A stretch of DNA of 64,000 nucleotides from Pseudomonas sp. UBA6562 (GCF_002434265.1 NZ_DJJS01000002.1:1-64000), one strand, 5' to 3'; shown: positions 1 through 8,699, counted from the first letter of the stretch. Numbers and translations are program-made. Notes: a model not told the origin generated them from the letters alone.

Positions 1-1
1 C

Positions 2-142
2 GGCGACCAAGAAAGCGACGGGTACCAAACCGTTTCCACCAGCTCGGGCGGGGCTCACAAGCACTCCGTTATTATCGCCGCGTCCGGTGAGAGCGAGGCG
101 CGCCCGTACAACACCGCCTATCTGCCGTGCATCAAATACTGA
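2..142 (+). CDS. phage/tailocin tail fibre protein, C-terminal end (partial)
   Basis: Only the last 46 codons are inside the window; the reading frame is open from base 2 and stops at 140-142. The Gly/Ser-rich stretch, the paired histidines (HKH) and the closing RPYNTAYLPCIKY are typical of the tip end of Pseudomonas tail fibres, which determine host receptor binding. The fibre-assembly chaperone follows immediately, which supports the call. The N-terminal part lies to the left of the window. Confidence 0.75.
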   Translation, partial: GDQESDGYQTVSTSSGGAHKHSVIIAASGESEARPYNTAYLPCIKY

Positions 143-156
143 GACAGGACCGCACT

Positions 157-831
157 ATGCAAGAGCAAGAAACCACCAATTCCATCGACGACCTGACGCC
201 CTGGTGGCAGTTGCCGGGCGTCATGGCCCCGCAGATCTGCAACCTGGCACCAAGCACGGGTGAATTCCTGTCGAGCAGTTTGGCTGACCCCAGCCCCTTA
301 GAGCCGGGTGAATGGCTGTTCCCAGCGCATAGCTGCCAACTAGAGCCGCCGGAAGTAGTGGAAGGCTTCGTAGCGGTCGCGGTCGAGGATGGCAAGGCCT
401 GGCAGCTTGTGGCCGACCATCGCGGCGCTTTGGTGTACAGCACCAAAACTGGCGAGCCGCAGCAGTGGCAAGAACTGGGCGATCTGCCGGACGGCTACAC
501 CGCCCAGGCGCCAGAAACGGCGTTCGACACCTGGCAGGAAGACAAGTGGGTGCCGGACGAGGCGGCCATTGCTGAGGCGGCGCGCCGCACGGCTTACCGC
601 AAGCAGCTGCTGGCCAACCAGTACGCCACCGGGCGCATCAACACCCTGCAGGATGCCGTAGATCTGGACATGGTCAGCGAAGCCGAAGCCGATGCGCTCA
701 AGGCGTGGAAGATCTACCGCGTAAAGCTGGCGCGCTTGGACATCACTACCAACGCCCCGGCCGACGACGACTGGCCGAGCAGTCCCAACGACGAAGCGCT
801 GGCCACCTGGCTGGCTTCGCAAGCCGAATAG
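157..831 (+). CDS. tail fibre assembly chaperone
   Basis: Encodes 224 residues from the ATG at 157, which has ACAGGA upstream; an in-frame GTG at 127 would overlap the fibre gene and is less likely. The C-terminal half has the pattern of the tail fibre assembly (Caudo_TAP-like) family: a helical RxxAYRKxL segment, a WKxYRxxL segment and a closing DWP motif. Such proteins chaperone trimerisation of the tail fibre encoded just upstream. It follows the fibre gene by 14 bases and is followed by two terminator hairpins. Confidence 0.8.
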   Translation: MQEQETTNSIDDLTPWWQLPGVMAPQICNLAPSTGEFLSSSLADPSPLEPGEWLFPAHSCQLEPPEVVEGFVAVAVEDGKAWQLVADHRGALVYSTKTGEPQQWQELGDLPDGYTAQAPETAFDTWQEDKWVPDEAAIAEAARRTAYRKQLLANQYATGRINTLQDAVDLDMVSEAEADALKAWKIYRVKLARLDITTNAPADDDWPSSPNDEALATWLASQAE

Positions 832-832
832 A

Positions 833-856
833 CGCCCCGCACTGACGGGGCGTTTT
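833..856 (+). terminator. intrinsic terminator after fibre chaperone
   Basis: CGCCCC at 833-838 pairs with GGGGCG at 847-852 around an 8-base loop and is followed by TTTT. It lies directly after the stop codon of the fibre chaperone. Confidence 0.7.
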
Positions 857-873
857 CATTTCCGCAGTACCAC

Positions 874-896
874 AAGCCCCGCGCGCGGGGCTTTTT
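874..896 (+). terminator. second hairpin before the sheath gene
   Basis: AAGCCCC at 874-880 pairs with GGGGCTT at 887-893, and a T-run continues to 896. It is the second of two hairpins between the fibre chaperone and the sheath gene, so the two blocks may be partly uncoupled in transcription. Confidence 0.65.
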
Positions 897-917
897 CCAT
901 ATCTGGAGATTGATTTT

Positions 918-2084
918 ATGAGTGGTTTCTTTCACGGCGTTACCGTAACGAGCGTCGACGCCGGCGCGCGCAGCATTGCCCTGCCGTCGTCCTCGATCAT
1001 TGGCCTGGTCGACACCTTCACGCCGGACGCCGGTGCCACCGCCAAAGCCAACGACCTGGTGCTGATCACCACCGAGCGCGAAGCCATTGCCGCCTTCGGC
1101 GCCGACGCGGCGATCACCAAGGCCTGCCAGGCGATCTTTACCCGAGCCAAGGCGGCAATCGTTGCCTGTGGCGTGGCCAAGCTGACCGATCCGGCCGAAC
1201 AGACCTCGGCCATCATTGGCGGCGTGCTGGCCAATGGCACGCGTACCGGCCTGCAGGCGCTGCGCGACGGTAAAAGCCGGTTCAACGCACAGCCCCGTTT
1301 GCTGATCGCGCCCAAGCACACCGCCACCCAGGCAGTCGGCACGGCGCTGGTGGCGCTGGCGGACAAGCTGCGCGGTATCGCCATTATCGACGGTCCACGC
1401 ACGACTGACGAAGCGGCCATCGCCTATGCCGCCGGATTTGGCGCCAAACGCGCGTTCATGGTCGACCCCGGCGTGCAGTATTGGGACACCGCCAAAAGCG
1501 CCACCGTCGACGCGCCAGCGTCTGCTTGGGTCGCCGGCCTGTTCGCCTGGACCGACAGCGAGTATGGCTTCTGGGCCTCGCCGTCGAACAAAGAGTTCGT
1601 CGGAGTTACCGGCACCACCCGCCCTATCGAGTTCCTCGACGGCGACGAGACGTGCCGGGCCAACCTGCTCAACAACGCAAAGATCGCCACGATCATCCGC
1701 GAAGACGGTTTCCGCCTGTGGGGCAACCGCACCCTGTCGAGCGATGCGAAATGGGCCTTCGTCACTCGCGTGCGCACCATGGATATCGTCATGGACGCGA
1801 TCCTGTACGGCCACAAGTGGGCGGTCGACCGCTCGATCACGGCCACTTACGTCAAGGACGTGACCGAAGGCCTGCAGAACTTCATGCGCGACCTCAAGGC
1901 CCAGGGCGCAATCATCAACTTCGAAGTGTACGCAGACACCGAGTTGAACACGGCCAGCCAGCTGGGCCAGGGCAAGGTGTACTGGAACATCCGCTTTACC
2001 GACGTGCCTCCGGCCGAAAACCCCAATTTCCGCGTTGAAGTCACCAACCAGTGGCTGACCGAAGTCCTCGACACCGCCGCTTAA
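918..2084 (+). CDS. FI: contractile tail sheath protein (P2 FI-like)
   Basis: Encodes 388 residues, close to the length of P2 gpFI (about 396). The start MSGFFHGVTVTSVDAGARSI and the segments GLVDTFTP, TTRPIEFLDG and FRLWGNRTLS are characteristic of P2-type sheaths; the last is followed by a conserved domain that packs against the tube. The sheath contracts to drive the tube through the target envelope. The tube gene follows 12 bases later, the standard order in P2 phages and R-pyocins. Confidence 0.95.
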   Translation: MSGFFHGVTVTSVDAGARSIALPSSSIIGLVDTFTPDAGATAKANDLVLITTEREAIAAFGADAAITKACQAIFTRAKAAIVACGVAKLTDPAEQTSAIIGGVLANGTRTGLQALRDGKSRFNAQPRLLIAPKHTATQAVGTALVALADKLRGIAIIDGPRTTDEAAIAYAAGFGAKRAFMVDPGVQYWDTAKSATVDAPASAWVAGLFAWTDSEYGFWASPSNKEFVGVTGTTRPIEFLDGDETCRANLLNNAKIATIIREDGFRLWGNRTLSSDAKWAFVTRVRTMDIVMDAILYGHKWAVDRSITATYVKDVTEGLQNFMRDLKAQGAIINFEVYADTELNTASQLGQGKVYWNIRFTDVPPAENPNFRVEVTNQWLTEVLDTAA

Positions 2085-2096
2085 GGAGCGCACGAC

Positions 2097-2606
2097 ATGG
2101 CAATGATTCCCGAAACCCTGGCCAACCTGAACCTGTTCGTGGACGGCGTCAGCTTCCAGGGCGACGTACCCAGCCTGACCCTGCCCAAGCTCACGCTCAA
2201 GATGGAAGAGCACCGGCCAGGCGGCATGGATATGCCCGTCGAGCTGGACATGGGTATGGAGAAGCAGGAAGCGAACTTCACCACCACCGGCGTGCGCCGT
2301 GAGTCCTTGAAGTTCTTTGGCCTGGCCGATGGAACCGCGTTCAACGGCACGTTCCGTGGCGCCTTCAAGGGCCTGAAAGGCGCGATCAAGCCTGTCGCCG
2401 TCACCCTGCGCGGCTCGCTCAAAGAGGTCGACATGGGCGACTGGAAGCCCGGCGACAAGGCCGAGATCAAGCATGCCGTGGCGTTGACCTACTACAAGCT
2501 CGAAGTCGATGGCCGCACGGTGTACGAGATCGATGCCCTGGGCATGCGCCGCGTGATCGACGGCGTCGACCAGCTGGCCGCGCAACGCCAGGCCCTGGGG
2601 CTGTAA
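2097..2606 (+). CDS. FII: tail tube protein (P2 FII-like)
   Basis: Encodes 169 residues, the usual length for the P2 gpFII family. It has the family's N-terminal NLFVDGVSFQGDVPSLTLPK segment, the EEHRPGGMDMPVELDMGMEK core and the C-terminal YYKLEVDGRTVYEIDALG strand. Subunits polymerise into the inner tube inside the sheath. It is co-directional with the sheath 12 bases upstream and the tail chaperone 30 bases downstream. Confidence 0.95.
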   Translation: MAMIPETLANLNLFVDGVSFQGDVPSLTLPKLTLKMEEHRPGGMDMPVELDMGMEKQEANFTTTGVRRESLKFFGLADGTAFNGTFRGAFKGLKGAIKPVAVTLRGSLKEVDMGDWKPGDKAEIKHAVALTYYKLEVDGRTVYEIDALGMRRVIDGVDQLAAQRQALGL

Positions 2607-2636
2607 CCCCCCCTCTCTTATTCAAGGAACCGAACC

Positions 2637-2933
2637 ATGACCAAGCCACTGCCCAAGTACCTGCAACTGGACGCGACCGGCGTCACCGTCACGCTCACCA
2701 GACCGACCGATTTGAACGGCGTCGGGACCGATAAAATTCGCCTCCGTGTACCGACTGTGCGGGATATGCGCATCGCATCCAGCACTGCCGGCGGCGATGA
2801 AGAGCAGGGCGAAATGAATCTATTCGCCAACCTAGCCGAAGTCAGCACCAAGGATCTGGAGGGCATGGACCTCAAGGACTACACCCGTCTGCAGACTGGA
2901 TACTTTCGCCTGGTGCGCGAAGACGAAGTTTGA
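2637..2933 (+). CDS. tail assembly chaperone, E/gp41-like
   Basis: Encodes 98 residues. It sits between the tube and tape-measure genes, the invariant place of tail assembly chaperones, and has a family-like LRVPTVRDMR motif and a C-terminal DLKDYTRLQTGYFRLV helix. It resembles the Mu gp41/TAC_7 type more than P2 gpE itself. Such proteins coat the tape measure before tube polymerisation. The gene ends in GTT TGA C, and an open frame offset by one base continues to 3045 (next entry), so a longer frameshifted product is likely. Confidence 0.75.
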   Translation: MTKPLPKYLQLDATGVTVTLTRPTDLNGVGTDKIRLRVPTVRDMRIASSTAGGDEEQGEMNLFANLAEVSTKDLEGMDLKDYTRLQTGYFRLVREDEV

Positions 2934-3045
2934 CGCAAAGGTGCAAAAGGGGCTGGCCAAGCGGCTGGCCACCGAACTGGGTTTTTCGTCTGCCGAAATC
3001 ATGACCATGCCCTGGGAGGATATGGTCTGGTGGCTCACGGATTGA
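2929..3045 (+). CDS. GpE'-like extension, probably made by ribosomal frameshift
   Basis: The frame shifted +1 (equivalently -2) from the preceding gene is open from 2836 to the stop at 3043-3045. After the upstream stop it reads DAKVQKGLAKRLATELGF and ends MPWEDMVWWLTD, the short Trp-rich tail typical of the downstream half of tail chaperones. There is no ATG at its head; the only conventional alternative is a GTG at 2941 without a good Shine-Dalgarno. A shift at GTT TGA C (2928-2934), resembling the RF2 site CUU UGA C, would fuse it to the 98-residue chaperone. The coding nature is fairly clear; the mechanism is inferred. Confidence 0.6.
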   Translation, partial: FDAKVQKGLAKRLATELGFSSAEIMTMPWEDMVWWLTD

Positions 3046-3064
3046 GCCGCTAAGGGGGTAACCG

Positions 3065-6000
3065 ATGGCAAGCAAACTGGCGTTATCGCTGGTGATTGGC
3101 GGCGCTGTTGCGTCGTCGGTCGGGGCTGCGTTCCGCACGGTCGAAAGCGGCATCGACAAGCTCAAGAAAAAGGGCGACAAGGCCAAGGTACTGCAGAGCA
3201 CCATTGGCGAAACCATAACGCTGCAGAGAGAGTGGAGGAAGGCGCACGAAACGGGCGCCGCCGGTGCCGACAAGCTGCTGCGCAAGCTCAATGGCAACCT
3301 CGATGCCCTGCGTCGGCAAGGCGTCGAGGTCGGCCGCCTGGGCAAGGAATACCAACGCCTGGGCCGGGATGCCAAGGCCGCCGACCTGCAGGTCAAAGGG
3401 CACGAACGTATCGCCGCCGGCCGGGCCTCGCTCAAGTCCACGGCCGGCACTGCTGCAGTGGGTATTGGCCTGACCGCCGTGCCCACCAAGATCAGCGCGG
3501 ATTATCAAGCGATCATCCGTGACATTGCGATCAAGGCCGATGCCGCCAACCAGCCCGAAGAGGTGCAGCTAAGCCGTTCGGTCATTCAAACGTCGAACGA
3601 AACCGGCATGGCGCGCAACGACGTGGCCGACCTGATCAACCAGCTAGTCGGCGCCGGCATGGAGCTGGACAAGGCCATGGCCTACTCCAAGACGGCGGCA
3701 AAGTTCGCGGTCGGGCAGGGGTCGTCAGGCGTCGACACGGCCAGCATGATCATGGCACTGCAGCAGAACGCCAAGATCACCGATCCGAAGGTCATGCACC
3801 AGGCCCTTGAGGCCATCGCCTATCAAGGCCAGGCGGGGAGCTTCGAGGCCAGCGACATGGCCAAGTGGTTCCCGCAGCTGCTGGCGGGCATGGAAAAGAA
3901 CGGCATCACCGGTCTGGATGCCGTGTCCTCGCTGGGCTCGATGCTGCAAGTGCAGATGAAGACTGCCGGCAGCTCGGACGAGGCGGCCAACAACTTCAAA
4001 AACTGGATGGAGAAGATCGGCGCAAGCGACGTGGTCAAAGCCTACAAGGATGTTGGCATCGACTATCAGGCTTCGCTCAATACCGGCCTGCAAAAGGGCA
4101 TGAACGTCATTGAAGCGTCCATGGGCCTGGCCATGCAGTACGTGCAGGCCACGGACCCTGCCAAGGCGCAAAAGATCAAGGATGCCCAATCCAAGATCGA
4201 CAAACAGGCCGACCCGGAGAAAGCCAGAGCAGCGCTGGAGGCGCTGGAAAAGACCCTGCGCACCGGCGATCTGTTTGCCGACATGCAGGTCAAGGCGGCG
4301 CTGACTGCCTACGGTCAGAACCGGGGGCTCTACAACGAGCTGAAAGCCGACGCCATGAAGTCGTCCGGCATCCTCGACAAGAACCTGGCCGAGCGGCGCG
4401 GCACGTCGGCGCAGATGTGGGCCGAAACCGCGCAAGCGGCCGACGATGCGATGCGCAGCATTGGCGATGCCATTCGCCCTGCCACCGATATGGCGGCGAA
4501 GGGGCTGACGGCAGTGGCCCAAGGCATCACCAAAATGTCGGACGACCTTCCGGCGGTGGTGATGGGCATTACCGGCGTCGTGTCTGCCGTTCTGGCGTTC
4601 AAGTCGGTTGCGAGCGCATTCAAAATCGGGCGCGGCTTACTCGATATTGCCCGTGGGAAACTGCTCGACCGTGGCGGTGATGCCAAGGATGTACAAAAGG
4701 TCTTTGTCACCAACCCGAGCGATGGCGACGGGGGTGGCGAAGAGCCCAAAACACGCCGGGAGAAACTGCTGGGGCTGGTGGAAACCGGCCTCAAGTCGTT
4801 CAAGGGCGAGGAAAAGCCGGACGCCGATGGCGAGGAATCGGAGGCGGCTGCCCCGGCCAAGCGACCTTTTAGCCTTATCGACACGGGGCTTAAGGTACTC
4901 GATGCCGTTCGCGAAGCTGGGGGCGACGATGGCAACGATGATGGCGGAGGGGATCGAGAAGACAGCGGGCCGCAGAAAGTATTTGTGGTCAATGCCTCCG
5001 ATTTCGCTGGGCGAGGCGGCGCCGATGAAGGCAGCCGAAACGGGCGCAGGCGCAATCCTCGCGGCCGTCGTGCCGCGCGGCGCCGAAACGCATCCGGCGC
5101 TAATCCGCCGTCGCCTGGCCCGCGTCCCTCCCCAGGCCCGCGCCCACCATCGCCTGGGCCGCGCCCGTCCCCAGGTCCGCGCCCACCATCACCCGGACCG
5201 CGTCCCGCGCCGCCTACCCCGCCCGTGCCAAGGGGGCTGGGGCGGATAGGTTCGGCCATGAACTTGATGGGCGGCATTGCAGCTGTCGGCAAGCGTTTGC
5301 CCGGCGGCAACATCATGGATGCGGGCGCATCCATGCTCGATACGGCAATGAGCGATGGCACGCGGGAAGAAAAGGCCGAGGGGTATGGCCAAGCGGCCGG
5401 CGGGCTGGCGGGAAGTCTCGCCGGCGCTGCAGCAGGCGCGGCTATTGGCTCGGTAGTTCCTGTGATCGGCACTGCAATAGGCGGTGCCATTGGCATGGCC
5501 TTGGGCAGCCTGGGTGGTGAGTCCCTCGGGGGCTGGCTGGGTCGCTCGTTGTTTGGTGATGACGAAGACGAAGAGAAGCCCCAGCAGGACAAAAAGGAGG
5601 ACGGCGATAAGCAAGACGAAGCCGCTCCGCAGTCGGCAGTACCGGCCCCTGTGGCGGCGATGCCGGCGCCAGTGCTCAAGTTGTCCAAGGATGTGCCATC
5701 CACTGTTCAACCGTCAGTCGTGGTGCCGCCTGCTCAGCCTGTGACCGTGACGCAGAGCCCGGTAGCAACTTTGCCGGAGCCTATCGCCAGGGCGCCGGCG
5801 CCGGTCACCCTCGGCCTGGCCCCGCCGCAAGCGCCGGTAGCGGTGCAACCCCCTGCTGTTACGGTAACAGCACCGGATCAGCAGCAGCCGGCACCGGTCG
5901 TGAAAGTCGAAAGGAACTCACCGCCGGCGCCGGTCAAATTCAGTCGGCAACCACCTGTGGCAACGCCTCTGCTGGCCAGTCCGAGACCGGAGCCGGCCGT

Positions 6001-6520
6001 GCCAGCACCTGTGCCGGGCAAGCCTAAGCAGGAGCCAGCAGCGGCAGTGCCGGCGCAGGGTAGGTCCGAACAGAAGCCAGTCGCGCCGGCCCCTGTCCCT
6101 GAGCCTGGCCAGGTGTTCCGGCCACCGGTGGCCGTAGCGCCGGCGCCAGTGGTTGTGCAGGTGCCTAAGCCTGAAAGTCGGGAGCGCCCTGCAGTGGCGC
6201 CGGGAATGCGTCGGGATGCTGCAGAGCAGGCCAGCGCTATGGGCGACGTAGTGCGTTCGCTGGTTGAAGTCCCTGCGCCGGTTGCTGCAGCACCGGCGGC
6301 GCCCAAGCCGGCCGAGCGCAACAAGTCCGAGCCTCCCAAGGTTGAACAGTCGTTTTCCATTGCCCTGAGCATGCCGGTCACGATTGAAGGGGATGTGAAA
6401 GACCCCTATCAGACCGTGGCCGCGATGGAAACGCCGCTGCGCGGCCTGTTCGAGCGTCTGCAGCGTGAGTTCGCAGGTAACCGGTTCAGCGCCCAGCTCT
6501 ACGACGAAGCGCATACTTAA
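3065..6520 (+). CDS. T: tail tape measure protein (P2 T-like)
   Basis: Encodes 1151 residues from an ATG preceded by AAGGGGG. The N-terminal third (about residues 20-480) has the alpha-helical TP901-type tape-measure core. Residues about 678-720 are a Pro/Gly/Arg repeat. Residues about 777-827 form a hydrophobic glycine-zipper segment (GSLAGAAAGAAIGS) that could insert into a membrane. Residues about 855-1090 are a long Ala/Pro/Val-rich low-complexity stretch. Length sets tail length and the core may reach the target membrane. P2 gpT is about 815 residues, so this protein is long, with the excess in low-complexity sequence. Confidence 0.9.
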   Translation: MASKLALSLVIGGAVASSVGAAFRTVESGIDKLKKKGDKAKVLQSTIGETITLQREWRKAHETGAAGADKLLRKLNGNLDALRRQGVEVGRLGKEYQRLGRDAKAADLQVKGHERIAAGRASLKSTAGTAAVGIGLTAVPTKISADYQAIIRDIAIKADAANQPEEVQLSRSVIQTSNETGMARNDVADLINQLVGAGMELDKAMAYSKTAAKFAVGQGSSGVDTASMIMALQQNAKITDPKVMHQALEAIAYQGQAGSFEASDMAKWFPQLLAGMEKNGITGLDAVSSLGSMLQVQMKTAGSSDEAANNFKNWMEKIGASDVVKAYKDVGIDYQASLNTGLQKGMNVIEASMGLAMQYVQATDPAKAQKIKDAQSKIDKQADPEKARAALEALEKTLRTGDLFADMQVKAALTAYGQNRGLYNELKADAMKSSGILDKNLAERRGTSAQMWAETAQAADDAMRSIGDAIRPATDMAAKGLTAVAQGITKMSDDLPAVVMGITGVVSAVLAFKSVASAFKIGRGLLDIARGKLLDRGGDAKDVQKVFVTNPSDGDGGGEEPKTRREKLLGLVETGLKSFKGEEKPDADGEESEAAAPAKRPFSLIDTGLKVLDAVREAGGDDGNDDGGGDREDSGPQKVFVVNASDFAGRGGADEGSRNGRRRNPRGRRAARRRNASGANPPSPGPRPSPGPRPPSPGPRPSPGPRPPSPGPRPAPPTPPVPRGLGRIGSAMNLMGGIAAVGKRLPGGNIMDAGASMLDTAMSDGTREEKAEGYGQAAGGLAGSLAGAAAGAAIGSVVPVIGTAIGGAIGMALGSLGGESLGGWLGRSLFGDDEDEEKPQQDKKEDGDKQDEAAPQSAVPAPVAAMPAPVLKLSKDVPSTVQPSVVVPPAQPVTVTQSPVATLPEPIARAPAPVTLGLAPPQAPVAVQPPAVTVTAPDQQQPAPVVKVERNSPPAPVKFSRQPPVATPLLASPRPEPAVPAPVPGKPKQEPAAAVPAQGRSEQKPVAPAPVPEPGQVFRPPVAVAPAPVVVQVPKPESRERPAVAPGMRRDAAEQASAMGDVVRSLVEVPAPVAAAPAAPKPAERNKSEPPKVEQSFSIALSMPVTIEGDVKDPYQTVAAMETPLRGLFERLQREFAGNRFSAQLYDEAHT
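5111..5210 (+). repeat. 39-bp in-gene tandem repeat in tape measure gene
   Basis: Two nearly identical 39-base units (5111-5149 and 5150-5188) and a partial third encode SPGPRPSPGPRPP. The unit is a multiple of three, so copy-number change would keep frame and vary the linker length. Confidence 0.85.
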
Positions 6521-6529
6521 GGAGGTGCC

Positions 6530-7375
6530 ATGCCTTACATGGAATTGATGAAGTCGACGCTGTCGTCGTTGGTGGCGGCCGGTGAGGCCGGCCGTACCAC
6601 GGTCGACGGCATGCTGGGACCGCTTAACGGCGCCGTCAGCGACATGACCGGCGCCGCATCGGAGCTGGAAGGCCTGCCCATCATCGGGCCGGCCGTAGGG
6701 GCCAAGCTGCAGCGCAACATGCGGGCAATCAACGCGGCGCAATCGACCGTAGGCATGGTGGCGTCCAAATACAGCCAGGTCACTAGTGCGGCCACCCAGG
6801 TGCGCGAGCGCTTGGGCACGCTGGGGGAGCAGGCCAGTAAGGCGGGGTCGGCCATCAACCGGGTGGCCGGCAAGGTCAGTCCGTCGCTGGCCAGCGTTGT
6901 GCCAAGTAGCGCCTTTGCGCCAAATGTCACGCCTGCAGCCGCCGCTTCAACACCGTTCCCCCACTTGCTGACCCTGCAGCCGCTCAAGGCAGGGTCACAG
7001 CCCTTTTACTTCAACCTCGACACAGCAGCGTTTGACGAGCTGCAGCGGCGCACAGCATACCGCTGGGCTGCCCAAGAACGTCTGACGCGCGATATTGCCC
7101 AGCAGGCCGTGGGGCAGGGCGAGGACACGCTGACGATCAAGGGGGCCGTCTTCCCGTTGTTCCGAGGCGGTATCAGCCAGCTGGACGCGCTACGCGCCAT
7201 TGGCCGCCTGCTGCTGCCCGTAAGCCTGACCACCGGCTACGGCGCAGTGCTGGGCAACTGGTGTCTGCGCAAGGTCGACGAGGATCAATCGTCGTTGCTC
7301 GCCGGCGGCATCCCACGAAAACAAGGCTTTACCCTGGAGTTCACGAAGTATGGCGACGACCTGCAGAACGTCTGA
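6530..7375 (+). CDS. U: tail protein U (tail terminator family) with N-terminal extension
   Basis: Encodes 281 residues. The C-terminal half (about 150-281) carries the gpU family signature: FYFNLDTAAFDELQRRT, GAVFPLFRGG, LDALRAIG, and GNWCLRKVDED with QGFTLEFTKYGDD. GpU caps the tail tube. P2 gpU is about 160 residues; the extra N-terminal part (residues 1-140) is Ala/Gly-rich and predicted helical by eye, of unknown role. It follows the tape measure by 9 bases and overlaps the X gene by 26 bases. Confidence 0.85.
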   Translation: MPYMELMKSTLSSLVAAGEAGRTTVDGMLGPLNGAVSDMTGAASELEGLPIIGPAVGAKLQRNMRAINAAQSTVGMVASKYSQVTSAATQVRERLGTLGEQASKAGSAINRVAGKVSPSLASVVPSSAFAPNVTPAAAASTPFPHLLTLQPLKAGSQPFYFNLDTAAFDELQRRTAYRWAAQERLTRDIAQQAVGQGEDTLTIKGAVFPLFRGGISQLDALRAIGRLLLPVSLTTGYGAVLGNWCLRKVDEDQSSLLAGGIPRKQGFTLEFTKYGDDLQNV

Positions 7376-7562
7376 CGGCGACGTGCTCGACACGCTGTGC
7401 CAGTCCTACTACGGCCACTTAATGGGCGCCGTTGAGCTGGTGATGGAGGCCAATCAAGGTCTGGCCGAAGAGCCGCAGCCGTTCCGTGCCGGCGTGCTGA
7501 TATACCTACCCGATCTGCCAGCCGCTGAGGCTGAGGCCGAACACGTCACCCTTTGGGACTGA
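7350..7562 (+). CDS. X: tail protein X (LysM-like)
   Basis: Encodes 70 residues, the typical size of the gpX family. It shows the family layout DGDVLDTLCQSYYG at the N-terminus, a VMEANQGLAE middle and a GVLIYLPDLP segment near the C-terminus, a LysM-like peptidoglycan-binding fold thought to belong to the baseplate hub. The start lies inside the end of the U gene, 26 bases of overlap, suggesting translational coupling. Confidence 0.9.
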   Translation: MATTCRTSDGDVLDTLCQSYYGHLMGAVELVMEANQGLAEEPQPFRAGVLIYLPDLPAAEAEAEHVTLWD

Positions 7563-7587
7563 CACCGCGTTACGCATAACAGACCTC

Positions 7588-7604
7588 GCCCCGTGCGGGG
7601 TTTT
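7588..7604 (+). terminator. hairpin between X and D
   Basis: CCCC at 7589-7592 and GGGG at 7597-7600 pair around GTGC and are followed by TTTT. The stem is short, so it is probably only a partial terminator. Confidence 0.5.
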
Positions 7605-7621
7605 CCCTTTCTGGAGTCACC

Positions 7622-8674
7622 ATGAAACCCACCTTTCGTATCGTCGCCGATGGCCGGGATATCACCCTGTTGATCAACGACCGCCTGCTGTTGCTGCGCA
7701 CCCTGGACAAGCCCGGCATGGACTCGGACGAATTCGAACTGCGCATCGATGATCGCGACCAAGCCGTCACGCTTCCCGCGCGCGGCGCCTTGATCGAGGC
7801 CTTTTTGGGCTACGAGGGCAAGCCGCTGGCGCGCCTGGGCAGTTACCGGGTGGATGAAATCGAGGTGACTGGCCCGCCGGCGACGCTCACGTTACGCGGG
7901 AAGGCCAGCGACATGCGCGGCAGCGGCAAGACCATCCGTAGCGGCAGCTGGGAAGGCGTGCCGCTTGCGCAAATCGTCAGCGATCTGGCCGCGCGCAATG
8001 GCTGGAAACCTGGCTGCACCGTGCAGACCAAGGTGGCCCGCGTCGACCAGCGCAACGAGTCCGACTTTAACTTCATCACTCGGCTGGCCAAGCAGTATGA
8101 CTGCACGGCCAAGGTGGGCGACGGGCAATTGCTGGTCATGCCACGCCAGGGTGGCAGCACGCCCGCCGGCAAGACCTTCGGCGCGATCACCCTGCAGCCC
8201 GGTGACATGAACCGCTACAGCTTCCGCCTGGGCGACCGCACGACGCAAAAGGCGGTGAAGGCGCAGCACCAAGACAAGAAGACCGGCGCGCTGAGGGTCG
8301 TGGAGCTGGACAACGACGAGGCGCCCGAAGGCCTGCCCGCTGTGCATACCGACCGCCATATCTACCCGGACAAGGGCGCTGCCGAGCAGGCGGCAAAAGC
8401 GCGCTTGGCGGCATTCAACCGCAGCACCGCTGGCGTGCGGCTGGAAATGCTCGGGCGCACCGACCTTTTTGCCGAACGCTCGATCAACGCCCAGGGCTTC
8501 AAAAACGGGCTCGATGGCGAGTACCTGGTGGACAGCGTGGAACAAGTCTTCATGCCCTCGGGCTGGTCGACGACGGTTGAGTGCAACGGCGGCAAAAAGG
8601 GCAAGGCCAAGGCCAAAGGCAAGAAGAAAAAGCAGACCAAACCGCTACGCACCGTCGACGTATCGGCCGCGTAG
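7622..8674 (+). CDS. D: baseplate hub protein D (P2 late control D family)
   Basis: Encodes 350 residues. It matches P2 gpD in length and features: an N-terminal PTFRIVADGRDIT strand, ESDFNFITRLAKQYDC in the middle, a RYSFRLGDRT segment and the C-terminal GLDGEYLVDSVEQ followed by a Lys-rich tail (KGKAKAKGKKKKQ). Despite its historical name it is a gp27-like hub subunit that holds the spike. It follows X by 59 bases and precedes the lysis genes, as in R-pyocins. Confidence 0.93.
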   Translation: MKPTFRIVADGRDITLLINDRLLLLRTLDKPGMDSDEFELRIDDRDQAVTLPARGALIEAFLGYEGKPLARLGSYRVDEIEVTGPPATLTLRGKASDMRGSGKTIRSGSWEGVPLAQIVSDLAARNGWKPGCTVQTKVARVDQRNESDFNFITRLAKQYDCTAKVGDGQLLVMPRQGGSTPAGKTFGAITLQPGDMNRYSFRLGDRTTQKAVKAQHQDKKTGALRVVELDNDEAPEGLPAVHTDRHIYPDKGAAEQAAKARLAAFNRSTAGVRLEMLGRTDLFAERSINAQGFKNGLDGEYLVDSVEQVFMPSGWSTTVECNGGKKGKAKAKGKKKKQTKPLRTVDVSAA

Positions 8675-8699
8675 CCCCACCCATAGCAGGAGAAAGACC

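Noticed and set aside
714..2585. 623-codon antisense frame across the sheath and tube genes
   Set aside because: Same GC-shadow effect; it crosses two well-supported genes and has no start signal or recognised motif.
2896..2933. P2-type -1 slippery heptamer in the tail chaperone
   Set aside because: No T-rich or A-rich slippery run exists in the overlap, and the downstream frame is +1 or -2 relative to the upstream one, not -1.
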